A stretch of DNA of 64,000 bases from Spinacia oleracea (taxonomy: Eukaryota > Streptophyta > Magnoliopsida > Caryophyllales > Amaranthaceae). The first letter of the stretch is position 1. Each line of letters opens with the position of its first letter. Made by a program: the position numbers and the translations under genes. The notes below the pieces were generated by a model. That model made no database searches. It was not told the DNA's origin and was given only the letters and a program-made list of their open reading frames with translations. The stretch covers positions 115,231,157 through 115,295,156 of the forward strand of contig NC_079492.1 in NCBI RefSeq assembly GCF_020520425.1, written 5' to 3'. This document shows positions 11,869 through 22,984 of this stretch, one piece after another.

Positions 11869-13304
11869 TAGTATAAAAACTCCACATGTTCAGATAACAA
11901 TATTCAGCCATTATACATCCAATACGTTTACCAGAAGTGTCCATTTCAATAATTGACATGACTTGATATGCTAGACAAACTAATCAAGATATTATCACGA
12001 TTTCTGCTTATTCAGTGTTTACTTAAATATCAAAGAAGATTTTCTTGAACATACATTTCTAAGATCAAATTTGTTCATTGTCCAAATAAGCTACAACGTC
12101 ATGTCCAAGTGTGCAACTAGTTCGTCCATTCATAAACTTACACCACATAAAACAGTGTGTTTTTCCCATTGTTTAATTTGAAATAAACAACTGCAAATTA
12201 ATCAGAGGTGGACACGTGGCGGGCTGTGTAGGCTTATGTGCCGGGTGTTCATGCCTTAACGGACCGGCCGTGTCTAGAACGGGCCAAAAGAAAGTCGTGT
12301 TCGGCCGGGAACGTGCCTATCTTATAAAAATGAGGCTCATGCAAGGTCCGTCCCACACTCCCACTTGTCGTGTTAAGATTTTTTTTGTTAATTGCTTAAA
12401 AAAATAAGAAAGTTGGTCCATTATGCGCAATCGTATCGTTTGTGCCAATTTTCTGAAATGATCATGGTCGATCTTACCTCTCATACTGTATCGGATTTAC
12501 AATAGGCCCGTGTTGTTCCATCTCAATAATCGAGAATACCTAAAAAAGAGGGCAAACTCTTGTCAAAACTAGCAAAAAAATGTTTTCCCTAGTAGTTTAA
12601 GTTAAGTGTTATCCTAAAGACGAAACGAAGTAACTTCAAGGAAGCTCATCTAAGTACATGATTAGAGCAATTGACTGTGTCAAATAAATGGCTTGGCTGT
12701 GCCACGTAAGATGTAACCTCCGCCCGTACTGACTATTTCGTATATTCCATGATTGAAGGAACTCAAAATAAATAATACTTGTAAGAGAATTAATAACAAT
12801 TTCAAGGAGTACCGAGTACGTACATGCAAATCATGCAATCATATTCACCCTTTAAAAGGATTGGGAAACCTAGTTGTTCATCACCTGTTAAGTTAATTAG
12901 TTTTCGGTGTCCGTAGGGATTTTCCCCGACATTTTACCCTGGATTTACGCTCTATTTTAATTAGCATGGTGAGATATGTTACGTTATCTATCTTATAGAC
13001 AACTGAGAGAATATAAGTTAAATACTCTGTCTGCATGTACATTAATCTATTGAAAATAACAATACTTTCGTAATTGTTTAAAATCTAAAAAGATGAATTG
13101 TTGTTATTAGACTAACTCTAGTTATACATTATAGTTACACATAACGTCATTATCACGGTGGATCTAACATGGCATATGTGATTATTTATTTTTACTTGTA
13201 TTATTTTATGTTAATTTCAACGTCTAATTGATATATGTCAAAACGTACACACGGTGACTGAATCTTTGGGAATACCTTTCATTTTGTTGACCTAAAATAT
13301 AACT
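11869..13304. other. Intergenic sequence, no supported gene
   Basis: AT-rich DNA with a GC-rich island at about 12203-12380 (starting CAGAGGTGGACACGTG, with repeated CGGGC/GGCCG words). Such GC-rich blocks occur at the ends of some plant hAT elements, but no matching inverted end was found. Nothing else can be assigned. Confidence 0.4.
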
Positions 13305-13725
13305 AGGGGTGTCAAATTGGATCTACGGATCGGGTTTAGGCTGGACTCATAAAATTCTGGTTGAAACGGATTCATTTGACTAACGGGTCGGATTGGATTT
13401 AAAATATAACGGATCGGTTCGGGTCAAATTTTTTTATGCTCGGGTTCATATCGGATCGGGTTGTAAAGGAGTCGGGTTGTAGTTGGGTCGGTTCAGATCG
13501 GATCAGATTGACATGATGGATTGTTAACGGGTTTAGCTGGCCGGGCTACCGGGTTCGGGTTCATATCGGGACGGATTAATCGAGTAGCAGACTAAAACGA
13601 GTCAGTATGGAACGGATTTAGCCGGTTTACATCGAATTCAGTTTCAGATCGGTTCGTGTTATTATCGGATCGGGTTAATCGGTAGCTGGTTGGTATCGGG
13701 GTCGGGTCCATTCGGTTCCAAATTA
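13305..13725. repeat. GGGTCGG/CGGATCGGGTT-rich degenerate repeat
   Basis: About 420 bp dominated by variants of CGGGTTCATATCGGATCGGG, beginning TAGGGGTGTCAAATTGG. This type of GGGTY-rich block is common in plant DNA-transposon debris. No TIR partner or coding frame supports a class here. Confidence 0.6.
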
Positions 13726-13830
13726 CATAATTATAATATCGATGACTTAATTAGGGGATGAAAAAGATAAACTTTTAAGATCATTAATATAAGTTATTGA
13801 TTATATTGTATATAACTTAGTTAAATACTA

Positions 13831-14081
13831 CCCTCGTTCCTAAAAGTTATGTTCGCCTTGGAATATGTATCCAAAGTATGAAAACTTTGACCGTAGATTC
13901 TCATTATTATATACATCAAAACGTTATCATGTAAGATTTTGTTAGATTGGTCTCGATATGTATTTTCAAAATATCAACTTTTTATAATTTTTTCACATAC
14001 GGGATTAGATATATTAATGGTTAAATATTGCATTCGATTCTGTGCAAAATAGTGAGCGTAAATAACTTTAAGGAGCGAAGG
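13831..14081. mobile_element. Degenerate Stowaway-like MITE
   Basis: The left end CCCTCGTTCCTAAAAGTTA and the inverted right end (reverse complement CCTTCGCTCCTTAAAGTTA) match over about 28 bp. TA dinucleotides flank the element (13829-13830, 14082-14083). The length of 251 bp and the CTCCCTCCGTYCC-like ends fit Tc1/mariner-related Stowaway elements. Confidence 0.65.
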
Positions 14082-14083
14082 TA

Positions 14084-15251
14084 ATAATCGATCAATTCAA
14101 CCTCAGTTCTTGACCGGCTCTCTCCTTTCAACCTCCATCAATTCTCTCTCCTCTTCATCCCTTTTCTATCTCCTTCATCGTCGGTCCCTTTCTATCATCA
14201 TCGTCGGTCCCTTGTTTGCTGCCAAATTTGGATTTGTTCTTTGTCTTTAACCTCATCAACCCGTTTCTTTCTCCCAACCTCCTTGCATCCGTCGCTTGCT
14301 TGAACCTCTTTGCGACTGCCTAGCAACCCCGTTGGCGCCATGACAGATTGAAGATGAAATCAGTGATTGAAGAATTTAGGGTTTTAGTTTTCACCAAATT
14401 CTAATGTTGTTATTAACACTTTAATTTTTTGTTCTACATTTTTAATTAATCAAATAATTCAAGAGTTCACATATTCAATTTTTGTGGAACTAATACATTA
14501 TTATGAAATTAAAATTCTAGAGATAGATCAATTGAGTTTTTGCAATTAATGTTCCAAGATCAATTGATTTTGGATTTTATATCAAATTCTTCATTAATTG
14601 TATGGGGCATTAAATATCAATTTTCTGTTTGAATGTTGTTTTAACTATTGCAAGGAAATAATTAGGAATTTTTTGATTTTGAAGTCAAAATTATATCTTC
14701 CCAAACAAACTAGGGGATTTGAAATGACGGATTCATAATTCTTGGTTTTCCCCAAACATATTATTCGGAATTGAATGTTAGAATTTGAAATTAAAGAATT
14801 GAAATTCATCATTTGAAATAAAGTGCTCCTATCCAAACGCTACATTTGGTCCTTCTCAAGTTACAAGGCTACTGCTTTCTACGGAGTATTCATATAAAAT
14901 ATTTATTTTAACCAACACATTCGATCATGTAAATATACATATGTGACTAAATTGTTTAATTTGTTAATGTTGTTACAACACCGAAATAAACTTAACTAAA
15001 TTTCATATTAATATAAAAAAATATTCAATATAAGAAAAAGTATTATTAACGACATGATTTCCTGCCATAAAAAAAGTTACAATACAACGGGATTATACGT
15101 TTCAAGCCCGTCGTGAAAGTGGACCGTAATAATTGACTATCCCATCGCAAATATATATTATGTCAATCGTTTGATTTATTAGTTTTTAGGGTTAGGTTAT
15201 AACAGGTGTAAATACCCTCTCGTCGAAATATTGATGTTTTTTTTATAAATA
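14084..15251. other. Intergenic sequence, no supported gene
   Basis: A CT-rich segment (about 14100-14340) resembles a 5' leader but is followed by no usable reading frame. The rest is AT-rich, with no element ends recognised. Confidence 0.4.
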
Positions 15252-15972
15252 AACTAGTGTGTGTCCCGGACGATGCCCCGATTACAAACTTAAAATATTG
15301 AATAATACATGATTTTTTTATTCACGTTGTTTACATGTGTTGCTTATGCGAGTTTGACCTTTTTAATAACTATCTGGAGATCGTTTATTTTATTTGGATG
15401 TGAATGTAATGTATGTAGTACGTATCATTTTTTTTACTAATAGCGTTCTTCCCTTTTTGGGTTGTTAGTATTCATAAACCATGTCTAATATCTAATAAAA
15501 TGTTTTGTATACATGCTATGATCCATATATTCTAACACAATTGTTGACTAATTAATGAAAAAACATGTTCTATTATATGGGAAAAATAGACAAATTAAAA
15601 ATGCAGTAATTATTCCAACCGATTTTCAATAATGGTAACAAAATTAAATTTTCTTGCAATCACTATGTGGTGAAAATTAATAACAATATTAATCATGTGA
15701 AAAATAGTATAAATACATGTATACTAATCCATACCACTTAAATATATTTAAATATATTTAAAAGACATAAACTATAGTATAGCTAAGATGGTAAGCTTTC
15801 TACTATATTTCTTGTTAGTTCCATGTTCAAACCCTAAGAAAAATATTTTGCGTATCAATATATCAAAAGCACATCCTCCAATCTCCATGTCATTGTTGAT
15901 GTGACGCGTTGTTATGACACATGGCGGCGTAACATGATTTTCTTTGGAGATTTAATAATAGTATAAATAGAT
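15252..15972. mobile_element. Unclassified non-autonomous element
   Basis: Starts ACTAGTGTGTGTCCCGGACG and ends GGAGATTTAATAATAGTATA. A related terminus occurs inverted at about 18290-18430, which suggests a dispersed family. It has no coding capacity. The class is unclear: no TIR pair, and the CTAG-type start is not diagnostic. It contains Pol III-like boxes at 15780-15833. Confidence 0.4.
15780..15833 (+). promoter_or_regulatory. tRNA-like Pol III A and B boxes
   Basis: TAGCTAAGATG (15780-15790) fits the A-box consensus TRGYNNARNNG, and GTTCAAACC (15825-15833) fits the B-box consensus GWTCRANNC. The spacing is tRNA-like. The sequence between does not fold as an obvious cloverleaf, so this is a tRNA-derived fragment or SINE head, not a tRNA gene. 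Confidence 0.4.
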
Positions 15973-16035
15973 AGGTAAATCGTTATGTTTCCCTCCTTCA
16001 TAAAATATAAAATAAACTTTCTGGTTCGCATCTTA

Positions 16036-16358
16036 GAGCATCTCCATTGGTTGTAGTTAGGGACTTGCTTGTAATTTTTAGAAATTCCAAGCTACTAGCT
16101 TGACCATTGGAGTTAAAATAATAAATTAGTTTGGCCAAGCAAATTAGCTTATTTAAGCTAATTTGCTTGAAAAAACTTGGCCAATGAAATAATATTAAAT
16201 GAAATTAAATTAAAATATTGATTGACAAATATGACTACATTAAATATCAAGCTAGTAGCTAACCACTAGGGTACTAACTAGCTAGAAAGGAAAATAACTT
16301 GAAATATTATGTGGCATGACAAGCTAATTTATAAATTAGCTTACCATTGTAGATGCTC
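16036..16358. mobile_element. MITE with GAGCATCTCCATTGGT ends
   Basis: The left end GAGCATCTCCATTGGT and right end ACCATTGTAGATGCTC are inverted copies. TA dinucleotides flank the 323-bp element. The interior is AT-rich with self-complementary AAGCTAATTTAT segments, and there is no coding frame. The assignment to a Tc1/mariner or Harbinger-type family is open. Confidence 0.65.
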
Positions 16359-16359
16359 T

Positions 16360-18289
16360 AGCTTAGTCATAGTTTAAGAATTTGTATAAATTGGTAAAAC
16401 GGTGTATAGCAATTCCTTACATGTGGAGTCGTGCGAATTACATAACTGACCATGGCATGTATGTATATAATTATATACTTCGTATAAAGGAACAAGTGAC
16501 AATAAGAGGTACGTACGTAGGTTAAGGCGTTAAGGAACATGGTCATTATTATGAGGTCATTATAACATGAGAGCCAAGCTTAAAGTTTACTCGATCGATC
16601 ATCGATCTGTTTTTGTTGAAGTGCTAAACAATCAACCTAAATCTAATTAAGGTGATTGAGCTGTGTCACACGACCACCAATTGCCATCTTCATAAGATCG
16701 AAATTAAGGTACCATTTCTATTTATTCATTTTCAATCATTCACCTTCCCTATCTCTTACCTTTTTTTAAAAAAAAAAAAAAACAAAGAAAAATTAATATA
16801 AGGTGAAGTGGCAAATGTAAATGCATCGATCCATTACCTTTTTAATTAAGTAATGGCACAATATTAAATCGTCTCTTTCGCCTATATCTTTAGTTTGTTC
16901 TCTAACGTGTGTGTAATGGTCTAGTGGTCTACTGATACTTAGAGGTTCTTTTTAGTTCACTTTCTATTACTCTTTTATGCAAATTTCAAGCTATGTCAAA
17001 ACTCAAAAGAATTAAATTAAATTAAATTGTACCTATGTTAAAATGTCTTTTTTACGTCTCTTTTTGATTGCCTAATTAGGATAATATAATTATATTTTAA
17101 TTTTGAAATGGTGAGTTGATGGGAGAGAAAATTGGTGGGACTACTAACCTAGTGAATATACTGCATTTGCGCACAACAAAGTCAAATTGTTGCTCATGTT
17201 TAGCAGTGTACTTTTGTATTGGGTGGCTTAATGCCACCTGCTATCTTAGTTTAAATCCTTTTGTGAGACTGTAAGAGAGCGTTTGATTCGTACATCGGTA
17301 TGGGTTAGAATCATTGGTTTTGCTACAGATGAAAAGAAGGCAACCTTCATATATTCCAAGGAACTTTCACATGGAAATGGGCAACGAAGTGGGTCTAAAC
17401 GTAAATGTAGAGTTGCCTCTATATATCACAATATGTTGATCGATATGTAGAATAAAGTTGAGTAGGTCCAAACAAATAATGTTATAGCACTAGATTTGTC
17501 AAATAATGCATGGGGATCGGATCATTAATTATTTATTACCCCGTATGTGTAACGTACAAAAGCACACTATAAGATGTATCCTTTTAATTTATTAGTTTTA
17601 GAGTTGAGTGTGGTTGATGGTCCATGCATGCATATGATTGTGTTGGTAATAATTAAGGCATATTATGGTGTATAAACCTATCATATTATAAAGTGTAATG
17701 CTTATGCTCGGTCGCTTCTTACGAGATGAGTACAGAGATAGAGGATAATGAATAATTTGTCATGGATTACAAAATTTATCAAATTTTATTTATGTCCCTT
17801 ATTTGATACTATGTATGAGTTGAGAACTAACAAATTTATTGGAATAGCCTTATTAACTTTCTTATTCTCTTATCATTTCTTACTTTTCAGTAAGGGTGAA
17901 TTTGTCGATCTTTTCATCATCTCTAGAGTGGAAAAAGAAGAGGAATGAGGACTAATACATGAATAAAGTGGATTTCTATTACTATATATCTTTCATTTTC
18001 CCATCTATCGATCCTTACAATTTAAACAAATACGGATCACGCAGCAAGATATAAGAATGAATTGGTATAGTAATTAAGGTTCTATTTTTTTCACCTTATT
18101 TCCACTTATTTTAGAACAAATAAGTTTATATAATATAAGTCTAGGAAAAATAAGGTTTACACAAGTATAATTTATAACTAAAATAAGTTATCATAAGTTT
18201 TAATAATTCAAATAAGTTCAGGAAAAAATATGTGAAAATCAGGTGAATGAAACGCATCCTAAAATCCTATCCCCATACATATACTTCGT
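16360..18289. other. Intergenic sequence, no supported gene
   Basis: AT-rich, with short poly-T/poly-A tracts (about 16760-16785) and tandem AAATT runs near 17010. The 66-residue open frame at 17748-17948 has no recognisable features. No repeat ends were found. Confidence 0.45.
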
Positions 18290-18430
18290 ATCTATATATT
18301 ATTAAATCTCTAAAATAATGCATGACATTTCTCCACGTGCCACCGTTAAATGACATGGCGTCATGTCATGCATACACATTAGTCATATTGTTATCAAACA
18401 CACGGTATCACTCTCATAGTCTCATTGATG
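18290..18430 (-). repeat. Fragment related to the 15252-15972 element
   Basis: On the minus strand, GGCGTCATGTCAT-type sequence leads to AGAGATTTAATAATATATAG. This is the same terminal arrangement as the 3' end of the 15252-15972 element, in opposite orientation. Only the terminal part is present. Confidence 0.4.
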
Positions 18431-18567
18431 TAAACTTTTAATCACCATTCCCATTCATCAACGTAGGACTCTAAACAATAAAAAAAAAAAAATTATGTCC
18501 ATGTTTAACCATTTATGATAACAAAAATTTATTTAATTTTTCTTTAAGTCTCTTTTATTGCTATAGT

Positions 18568-18858
18568 GTGGCTGTTTGGGTTACACAGAATTCAAGGATT
18601 TTCCGTTCACAAATTGGGGATGTAACTGTTGTTCAGATTCAACTTCAGCTAGCTATGGAGCAACATAAAGTTTTCAAGGGAGAAGAAGGTGCAAATCTAG
18701 GTTTCCTTCATCCTCCGGAGCAGATGCCTATCTTTCTACATGGTTTTTTCTTTGCAAACATAGGGTTAAAAATCTTACCCATGTCAACTAGGGTAGTTCA
18801 AATAGATGGGGCATGGAATAAAGGGACTTTAAGAGCTGGAATGAGTGGATCCTTCAAC
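18568..18858 (+). pseudogene. LINE (non-LTR retrotransposon) RNase H remnant
   Basis: The open frame contains VVQIDGAWNKGTLRAGMSG, the start of the RNase H domain found at the C-terminus of plant LINE polyproteins (family pattern: V.VDGAW, then GT, then AG.G). It breaks off at 18859, exactly where a CACTA terminus begins. The upstream part (VWVTQNSRIFRSQ) is not recognisable. With no upstream reverse-transcriptase frame, this is a 5'-truncated, interrupted fossil. Confidence 0.6.
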
Positions 18859-18894
18859 CACTACAAGAAATTGGCTAATTTTTTATCGCCAAAA

Positions 18895-19375
18895 GTGGTC
18901 GGTAAAAAACGAAAAACGGTCGGTAATAAGTTTGGCGACCGCCAACGGTCCCAAAAGGTCGGTCAGTGTTCACTTGGACGGTATTTCGCAGATCTCCGAC
19001 TAAAAAGCGGTCGCTAAAGTTTACCGTCTGCAGTACCGACTGCTTATCAGTCGTAAAATTAACGACTGTTTAAGCAGTCGTTAAATTAGCGACTACTAAA
19101 GAAGTCGTTAAATTAACGACCGTTAAAGCAGTCGTTAAATTAGCGACTGCTAAAGCAGTCGATATTTTAACGACTACCTTAAGCGGTCGTTAAATTAGCG
19201 ACTGCTAAGTCAGTCGTTAACTTAGAGACCGGCTATGTAGTCGCTAAATTTTGTGACCGCCTATGTCAGTCGTTAAAATACGTATTTAGTCGCTAATTTG
19301 GGTTTTATAATTTCTTCTGATATTTGTTTTTGCGGTCGTTAACCTGCCTGTAGTGGTCGGTAAATTTGTATGCAA
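18895..19375. repeat. CACTA subterminal palindromic repeats
   Basis: Dense copies of TTAGCGACTGCTAAAGCAGT and its inversions (GACTG...CAGTC), repeating about every 25-30 bp on both strands. Such arrays are the transposase-binding subterminal repeats of CACTA elements. Confidence 0.75.
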
Positions 19376-19605
19376 ATATCATTTTGCATGATCTATTGTC
19401 GTATATATACGAATTAATATATAGCCTGTAAAATCGTATGAAAACTGCTCAAAGTTATATTAACCCTGTTCAAACTCAACCAACAAAATTCATAATGATC
19501 TTGATGTTCAAACCTGTTAAACATGATGTTGCGTATATAAAGAAAAGTTGCAATTAGTTCAAACTCATACATAAATACTAACTATCTAGCACAATTAGTT
19601 CAAAC

Positions 19606-20123
19606 TCATACATAAATACTAACTACATAGCACAAAGGTGTCCCGCCGCCAGTGGGATCTCGAGGGTCCTGCGACTGCGAGAAAGGAAAATTAGTACACT
19701 GACTGAACATCCTCTCATAGGACTCCATTGCCCTTTTCAACTCGGCGACGTCCCTCTGCCGCTCAAGTCTCTCTTGTTCTCTCTCCTTTCGCTCTTCTTC
19801 TCTCTCCCTTTGCCTCAGAAATCTCTCATCATCCATAGCTTTTATCATCTCAGCTTTTGTTGTTTCAAGCTCAATGGATTTTTGAGACAGTTGTTGTTGA
19901 GTTTCTTCCAAACGGGATGAGAGTTGAGAATAAATAGATGAGTGTATGAGTTAGAAGAAATACCACCCCTTCTAGAAGATGGTTCATAATATGGAGCTGC
20001 TCCATTCCCTAGACCGGGAACTTTTCCCTTATTTCTCCCACCTACTGTCTCAAAGTAGATTTGATTGGGATCTTTATTAATGCATTTTTCACAGCATTCA
20101 ACAACATTCTTTTCGTATGCTTC
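19606..20123 (-). pseudogene. En/Spm (Ptta-type) transposase-associated protein, C-terminal remnant
   Basis: Minus strand, opening at an AG acceptor (20123|). The first part reads EAYEKNVVECCEK, then FETVGGRNKGKVPGLGNG and APYYEPSSRRGG. This matches the conserved GG+NKG+VpGLG...YY motif of the plant En/Spm Ptta family. A one-base frame change near 19935-19950 is then needed to reach a charged coiled-coil tail (LEETQQQLSQKSIELE, then REREEERKEREQERLERQ) ending in a stop at 19606. The frame break and missing upstream domain mark it as decayed. It is the CACTA accessory protein, not the catalytic TNP2. Confidence 0.65.
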
Positions 20124-20229
20124 CTACGAGAATTGAAATATATTAACCCAACTTGCATAACAAATAAGGAACTTCTGTCAAGGAACAAATATATTATCTT
20201 TTTTAGCCCAACTTTGAACAAATAAACCT

Positions 20230-20546
20230 AACTTATCATTTTAAACCGTTTACAGGTTTCATATGGTCTATTTAAGATTTATAAGAAACATTCCAATATA
20301 TGTATGCACATTTAAGGCTTATTTGGTCAATATAGGTCATATTTAGGCTAAAATAAGACATTTTCGCTCCCAATTTTGTACTAAAGAACCTAATGGCAGA
20401 TTTAAACCTCATTACATGTTTTATGAGCTTAGTATTGACTTCCTAATACATATTCCAATCTATTTATTCACATTTAAAGCATATTTAGTCGTTATAGGTC
20501 ATATTTTGCCTAAAATGACATTTTCGGTCAATATATATCATATTTT
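20230..20546. repeat. Degenerate direct duplication in the CACTA remnant
   Basis: Two related stretches, about 20290-20365 and 20450-20526, share CATTCCAAT, a CACATTTAA tract, ATAGGTCATATTT and ACATTTTCG in the same order. A third short copy (CATATTTTGCCTAAAATGA) follows at 20539 and supplied the SINE target site. Function unknown. Confidence 0.55.
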
Positions 20547-20560
20547 GCCTAAAATGATAT

Positions 20561-20670
20561 TTTTTTTTTTTGGTGCAAATGAGCCACAAGGGCAGGGATG
20601 AGAATCGATCCCAGGATCACCTGGAACCGGGATGGAAGCTCTAACCAACTGAGCTATCCATCACTCTCAC
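20561..20670 (-). mobile_element. tRNA-derived SINE with 15-bp target-site duplication
   Basis: Read on the minus strand: GGATAGCTCAGTTGGTTAGA carries a near-perfect tRNA A box, and GATCGATTC a perfect B box. The body ends in a poly-A tail (T run at 20561-20571 on plus). GCCTAAAATGATATT flanks it on both sides (20547-20561 and 20671-20685), sharing its last T with the tail. Promoter, tail and TSD are complete. The 110-bp length is short, so it is a minimal or internally reduced SINE. Confidence 0.85.
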
Positions 20671-20685
20671 GCCTAAAATGATATT

Positions 20686-21493
20686 AACTTTATGATCATG
20701 AAGCTAATTTGCCACTTCTTTGAAAATAGAGTGAAGTGCAAGATATGGGATCCAAGACATTCCATAATCTTTTAAATTCACATTTTACAGTAATGGGCTA
20801 GTATTAACTATTGCGGTAGATACGGTGCAAGATAAGAAGTCAAAATTTGGTGGGTCAAAAAATAAATAAGGAAATAATAAATAAATAAAAAGTACAAAAT
20901 ATAAATAAGGAAATTAATAGGTGGGTGGATCATGGATTAATGGGTACTGAATTACTGATCATATGTTAAAGATAGTCGGCACAAAACATGGAAAAAATAC
21001 GTCAATCTGTTCACAATCGAATTAATTAGGAACCATTTAAAGCCGGTTAATTATTCTAATCAAACATTCCTTTCTTTAATCATTTTACCCGGTTAATCAT
21101 GTTTAAGCCTGCAAAATCTAAGAGAAATATTATACTTAAGGGGATAATTTAACTTATTAATTGACCATTCATCTAGGAATTGAAAGATGAGTGATTTCAA
21201 TTTCAACTCTTGATACAACGACGTTAACACAGTTTCGCTTCCTAGCTCTTATTCTGTATTTGGTTTAGTATGATCGATTGAGTTTTTCTTTAAATAAGGT
21301 GAACTTGAAATTTTGTCAAAATACCATTTATCTATATCACCTACTCCTGGACAAGTAAACAACTAATAAAAATTATTCGGTACTAATCCGCACAACAATT
21401 ACCCTTGCGGCCTTGCTTATAAGATGTATGCTAATCACCCGAAATTGAATAATCTCCATTATATTAGGAAAATCTTGATGTTATTAAATATTA
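20686..21493. other. Intergenic sequence, no supported gene
   Basis: AT-rich DNA without element ends, tandem repeats or a convincing frame. Confidence 0.45.
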
Positions 21494-21749
21494 CTCTCTC
21501 CGTCCCAGATTAGTTGTTACGCTTAACTTTGCACAAAGTTTTAGGTGATAAGTGGTTGTTTGTTTATCAATTATTATTTTATTGAAAAAGTAGATGTGGT
21601 AGGACTTATTGGGGTATTTTTTTATTTGAATGTTTAGGGTGTGGGGACAAAGAACAAATTAGTGGGAAGAGAGAGACAATATAATAATTGTGGGATCATT
21701 CCTAATTTAAAAGTATAAAAGTGTAACAACTAATCTGGGACGGAGGGAG
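21494..21749. mobile_element. Stowaway MITE
   Basis: The left end CTCTCTCCGTCCCAGATTAG and right end CTAATCTGGGACGGAGGGAG are inverted copies; the match extends through GTTGTTAC/GTAACAAC. TA flanks both sides (21492-21493, 21750-21751). The 256-bp length and CTCCCTCCGTCCC terminus are diagnostic of Stowaway (Tc1/mariner) MITEs. Confidence 0.92.
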
Positions 21750-22136
21750 TAATGTAAATGAACTTTTGGCCGTCCCCCTGTATAATAGTCTAAAACGCCC
21801 CTAATAATATAAAAAATTGCAGAGTGTATGAACAAATTAGACATAATTAAAAAATTTAACAGCTTAAAATTACTATTGACAAAACAAACGCAATAAAAAT
21901 ATGCCTTAATCACTCCATAATTTACGTCCAAGTATCAATCATTTTCATCTTTAATTATTTTTTGATTTGCTTACTATTTACTGAAATGTGTTTGTTGCTT
22001 TAAAATGTGCAAGAAATGTTTTTTTTAAGATACAATTTCAATTATAAATGAGGGAATAAACTCGAACCCGGAATCTGTAGTATACAAACTTTTAATTTTA
22101 ACCATTATGTCAAGACCCTAGCGATTTTGGATCTTT

Positions 22137-22318
22137 TAGAGTTCTAAATTAACTCTACAAGGTAGAGTTTGAGCATATCAACCATTGAATGAAAAATTAG
22201 TGGTTCATATATTATCTTTCCAAAATTTCCCTATTTTTTCTCATCAATATGAGCCATTGATTTATAAAATGTATGGTTTAGATAAAACTCTACCTTGTAA
22301 AGTTTTATTAAAACTCTA
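22137..22318. mobile_element. Small inverted-repeat element (MITE-like)
   Basis: The left arm TAGAGTTCTAAATTAACTCT continuing ACAAGGTAGAGTTT is inverted at the right, ending in ACTCTACCTTGTAAAGTTTT and AACTCTA. The arms are about 35 bp. No clear TSD was found, so the transposon family is open. Confidence 0.55.
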
Positions 22319-22984
22319 GAGGATCCGGACTCAACTTTAGCAGTTCAAAATGACATGCACGAGAGTGACTGTAGTCTAAAAGTGATGGCTTTTGTAAGGT
22401 GGGCGAAGGTTGCTGACTAGTCGTCGCTCCGTAGGCACGCACACCCCCTGAATCAGACAAACTCACTGAAAGGAACTCACCTGCTCTTTTACTCAGTCCT
22501 CCTCCTATTTCATCATCCCTAATCAACTCGTTAATCTCAGTAAAATTAAATGCTCTTTCCAAATGCTCTTTGAATAATTAGAGAAATAATACGCGGATTT
22601 ATGACACAAGAAAAAAGGAGGTTAATTTCCTGGTAAGTTTCTTTCCCCTTTTCATTTTCAAAATCCCATTATTACTACTCGTTTTTTAGATTTAAGACCC
22701 ACCTCTCCAAAATTCCCAGAACCCCAAAATTTAAAATACCCAGAAATATTAATCTACTTCAACTAGTCAAAATGCTAACCCCCTTTTCATGGTGAACGCG
22801 TTTCTTCTTCCTCTCATCCTCAATTCTCTCTCCTCCCTGCTTCAAATTTCAAGTGTTTTTTTTACTCATTGCTGAAGATTCCAAGATCTGTTCATTGTTT
22901 GTTCATCGAATTTGGTACTTTGTCCTGAGTATGTGATTGAATTTGCTACAGAAGATTTCTGCAGTATTTTTTAGTGATTTGAAG
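22319..22984. promoter_or_regulatory. Upstream region and probable 5'UTR of the LRR receptor-like gene
   Basis: A CT-rich leader (TTTCTTCTTCCTCTCATCC, about 22800-22840) and AT-rich sequence precede the ATG at 22985. A minus-strand open frame at 22330-22562 lacks an ATG and is not called as a gene. The transcription start cannot be fixed from sequence alone. Confidence 0.4.

Larger units (their letters stand above)
18859..20546 (-). mobile_element. Truncated CACTA (En/Spm-type) transposon
   Basis: One terminus, CACTACAAGAAATTGGC, starts at 18859. About 480 bp of subterminal repeats follow (18895-19375), then minus-strand transposase-related coding sequence (19606-20123). Reading outward from the terminus gives the usual CACTA order. 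No inverted partner end (CTTGTAGTG) was found downstream, so the other end is lost. The limit at 20546 is arbitrary, just before the SINE. Confidence 0.7.

Noticed and set aside
20561-20670. A genuine tRNA gene
   Set aside because: A and B boxes are present, but there is no closed acceptor stem, the 3' side runs into a poly-A tail, and a 15-bp TSD flanks it: it is a SINE.
22308-22562. 84-residue minus-strand frame upstream of the receptor-like gene
   Set aside because: Begins at TTG, not ATG, ends in a MITE, and I recognise no family. It could be an exon, but nothing supports that.
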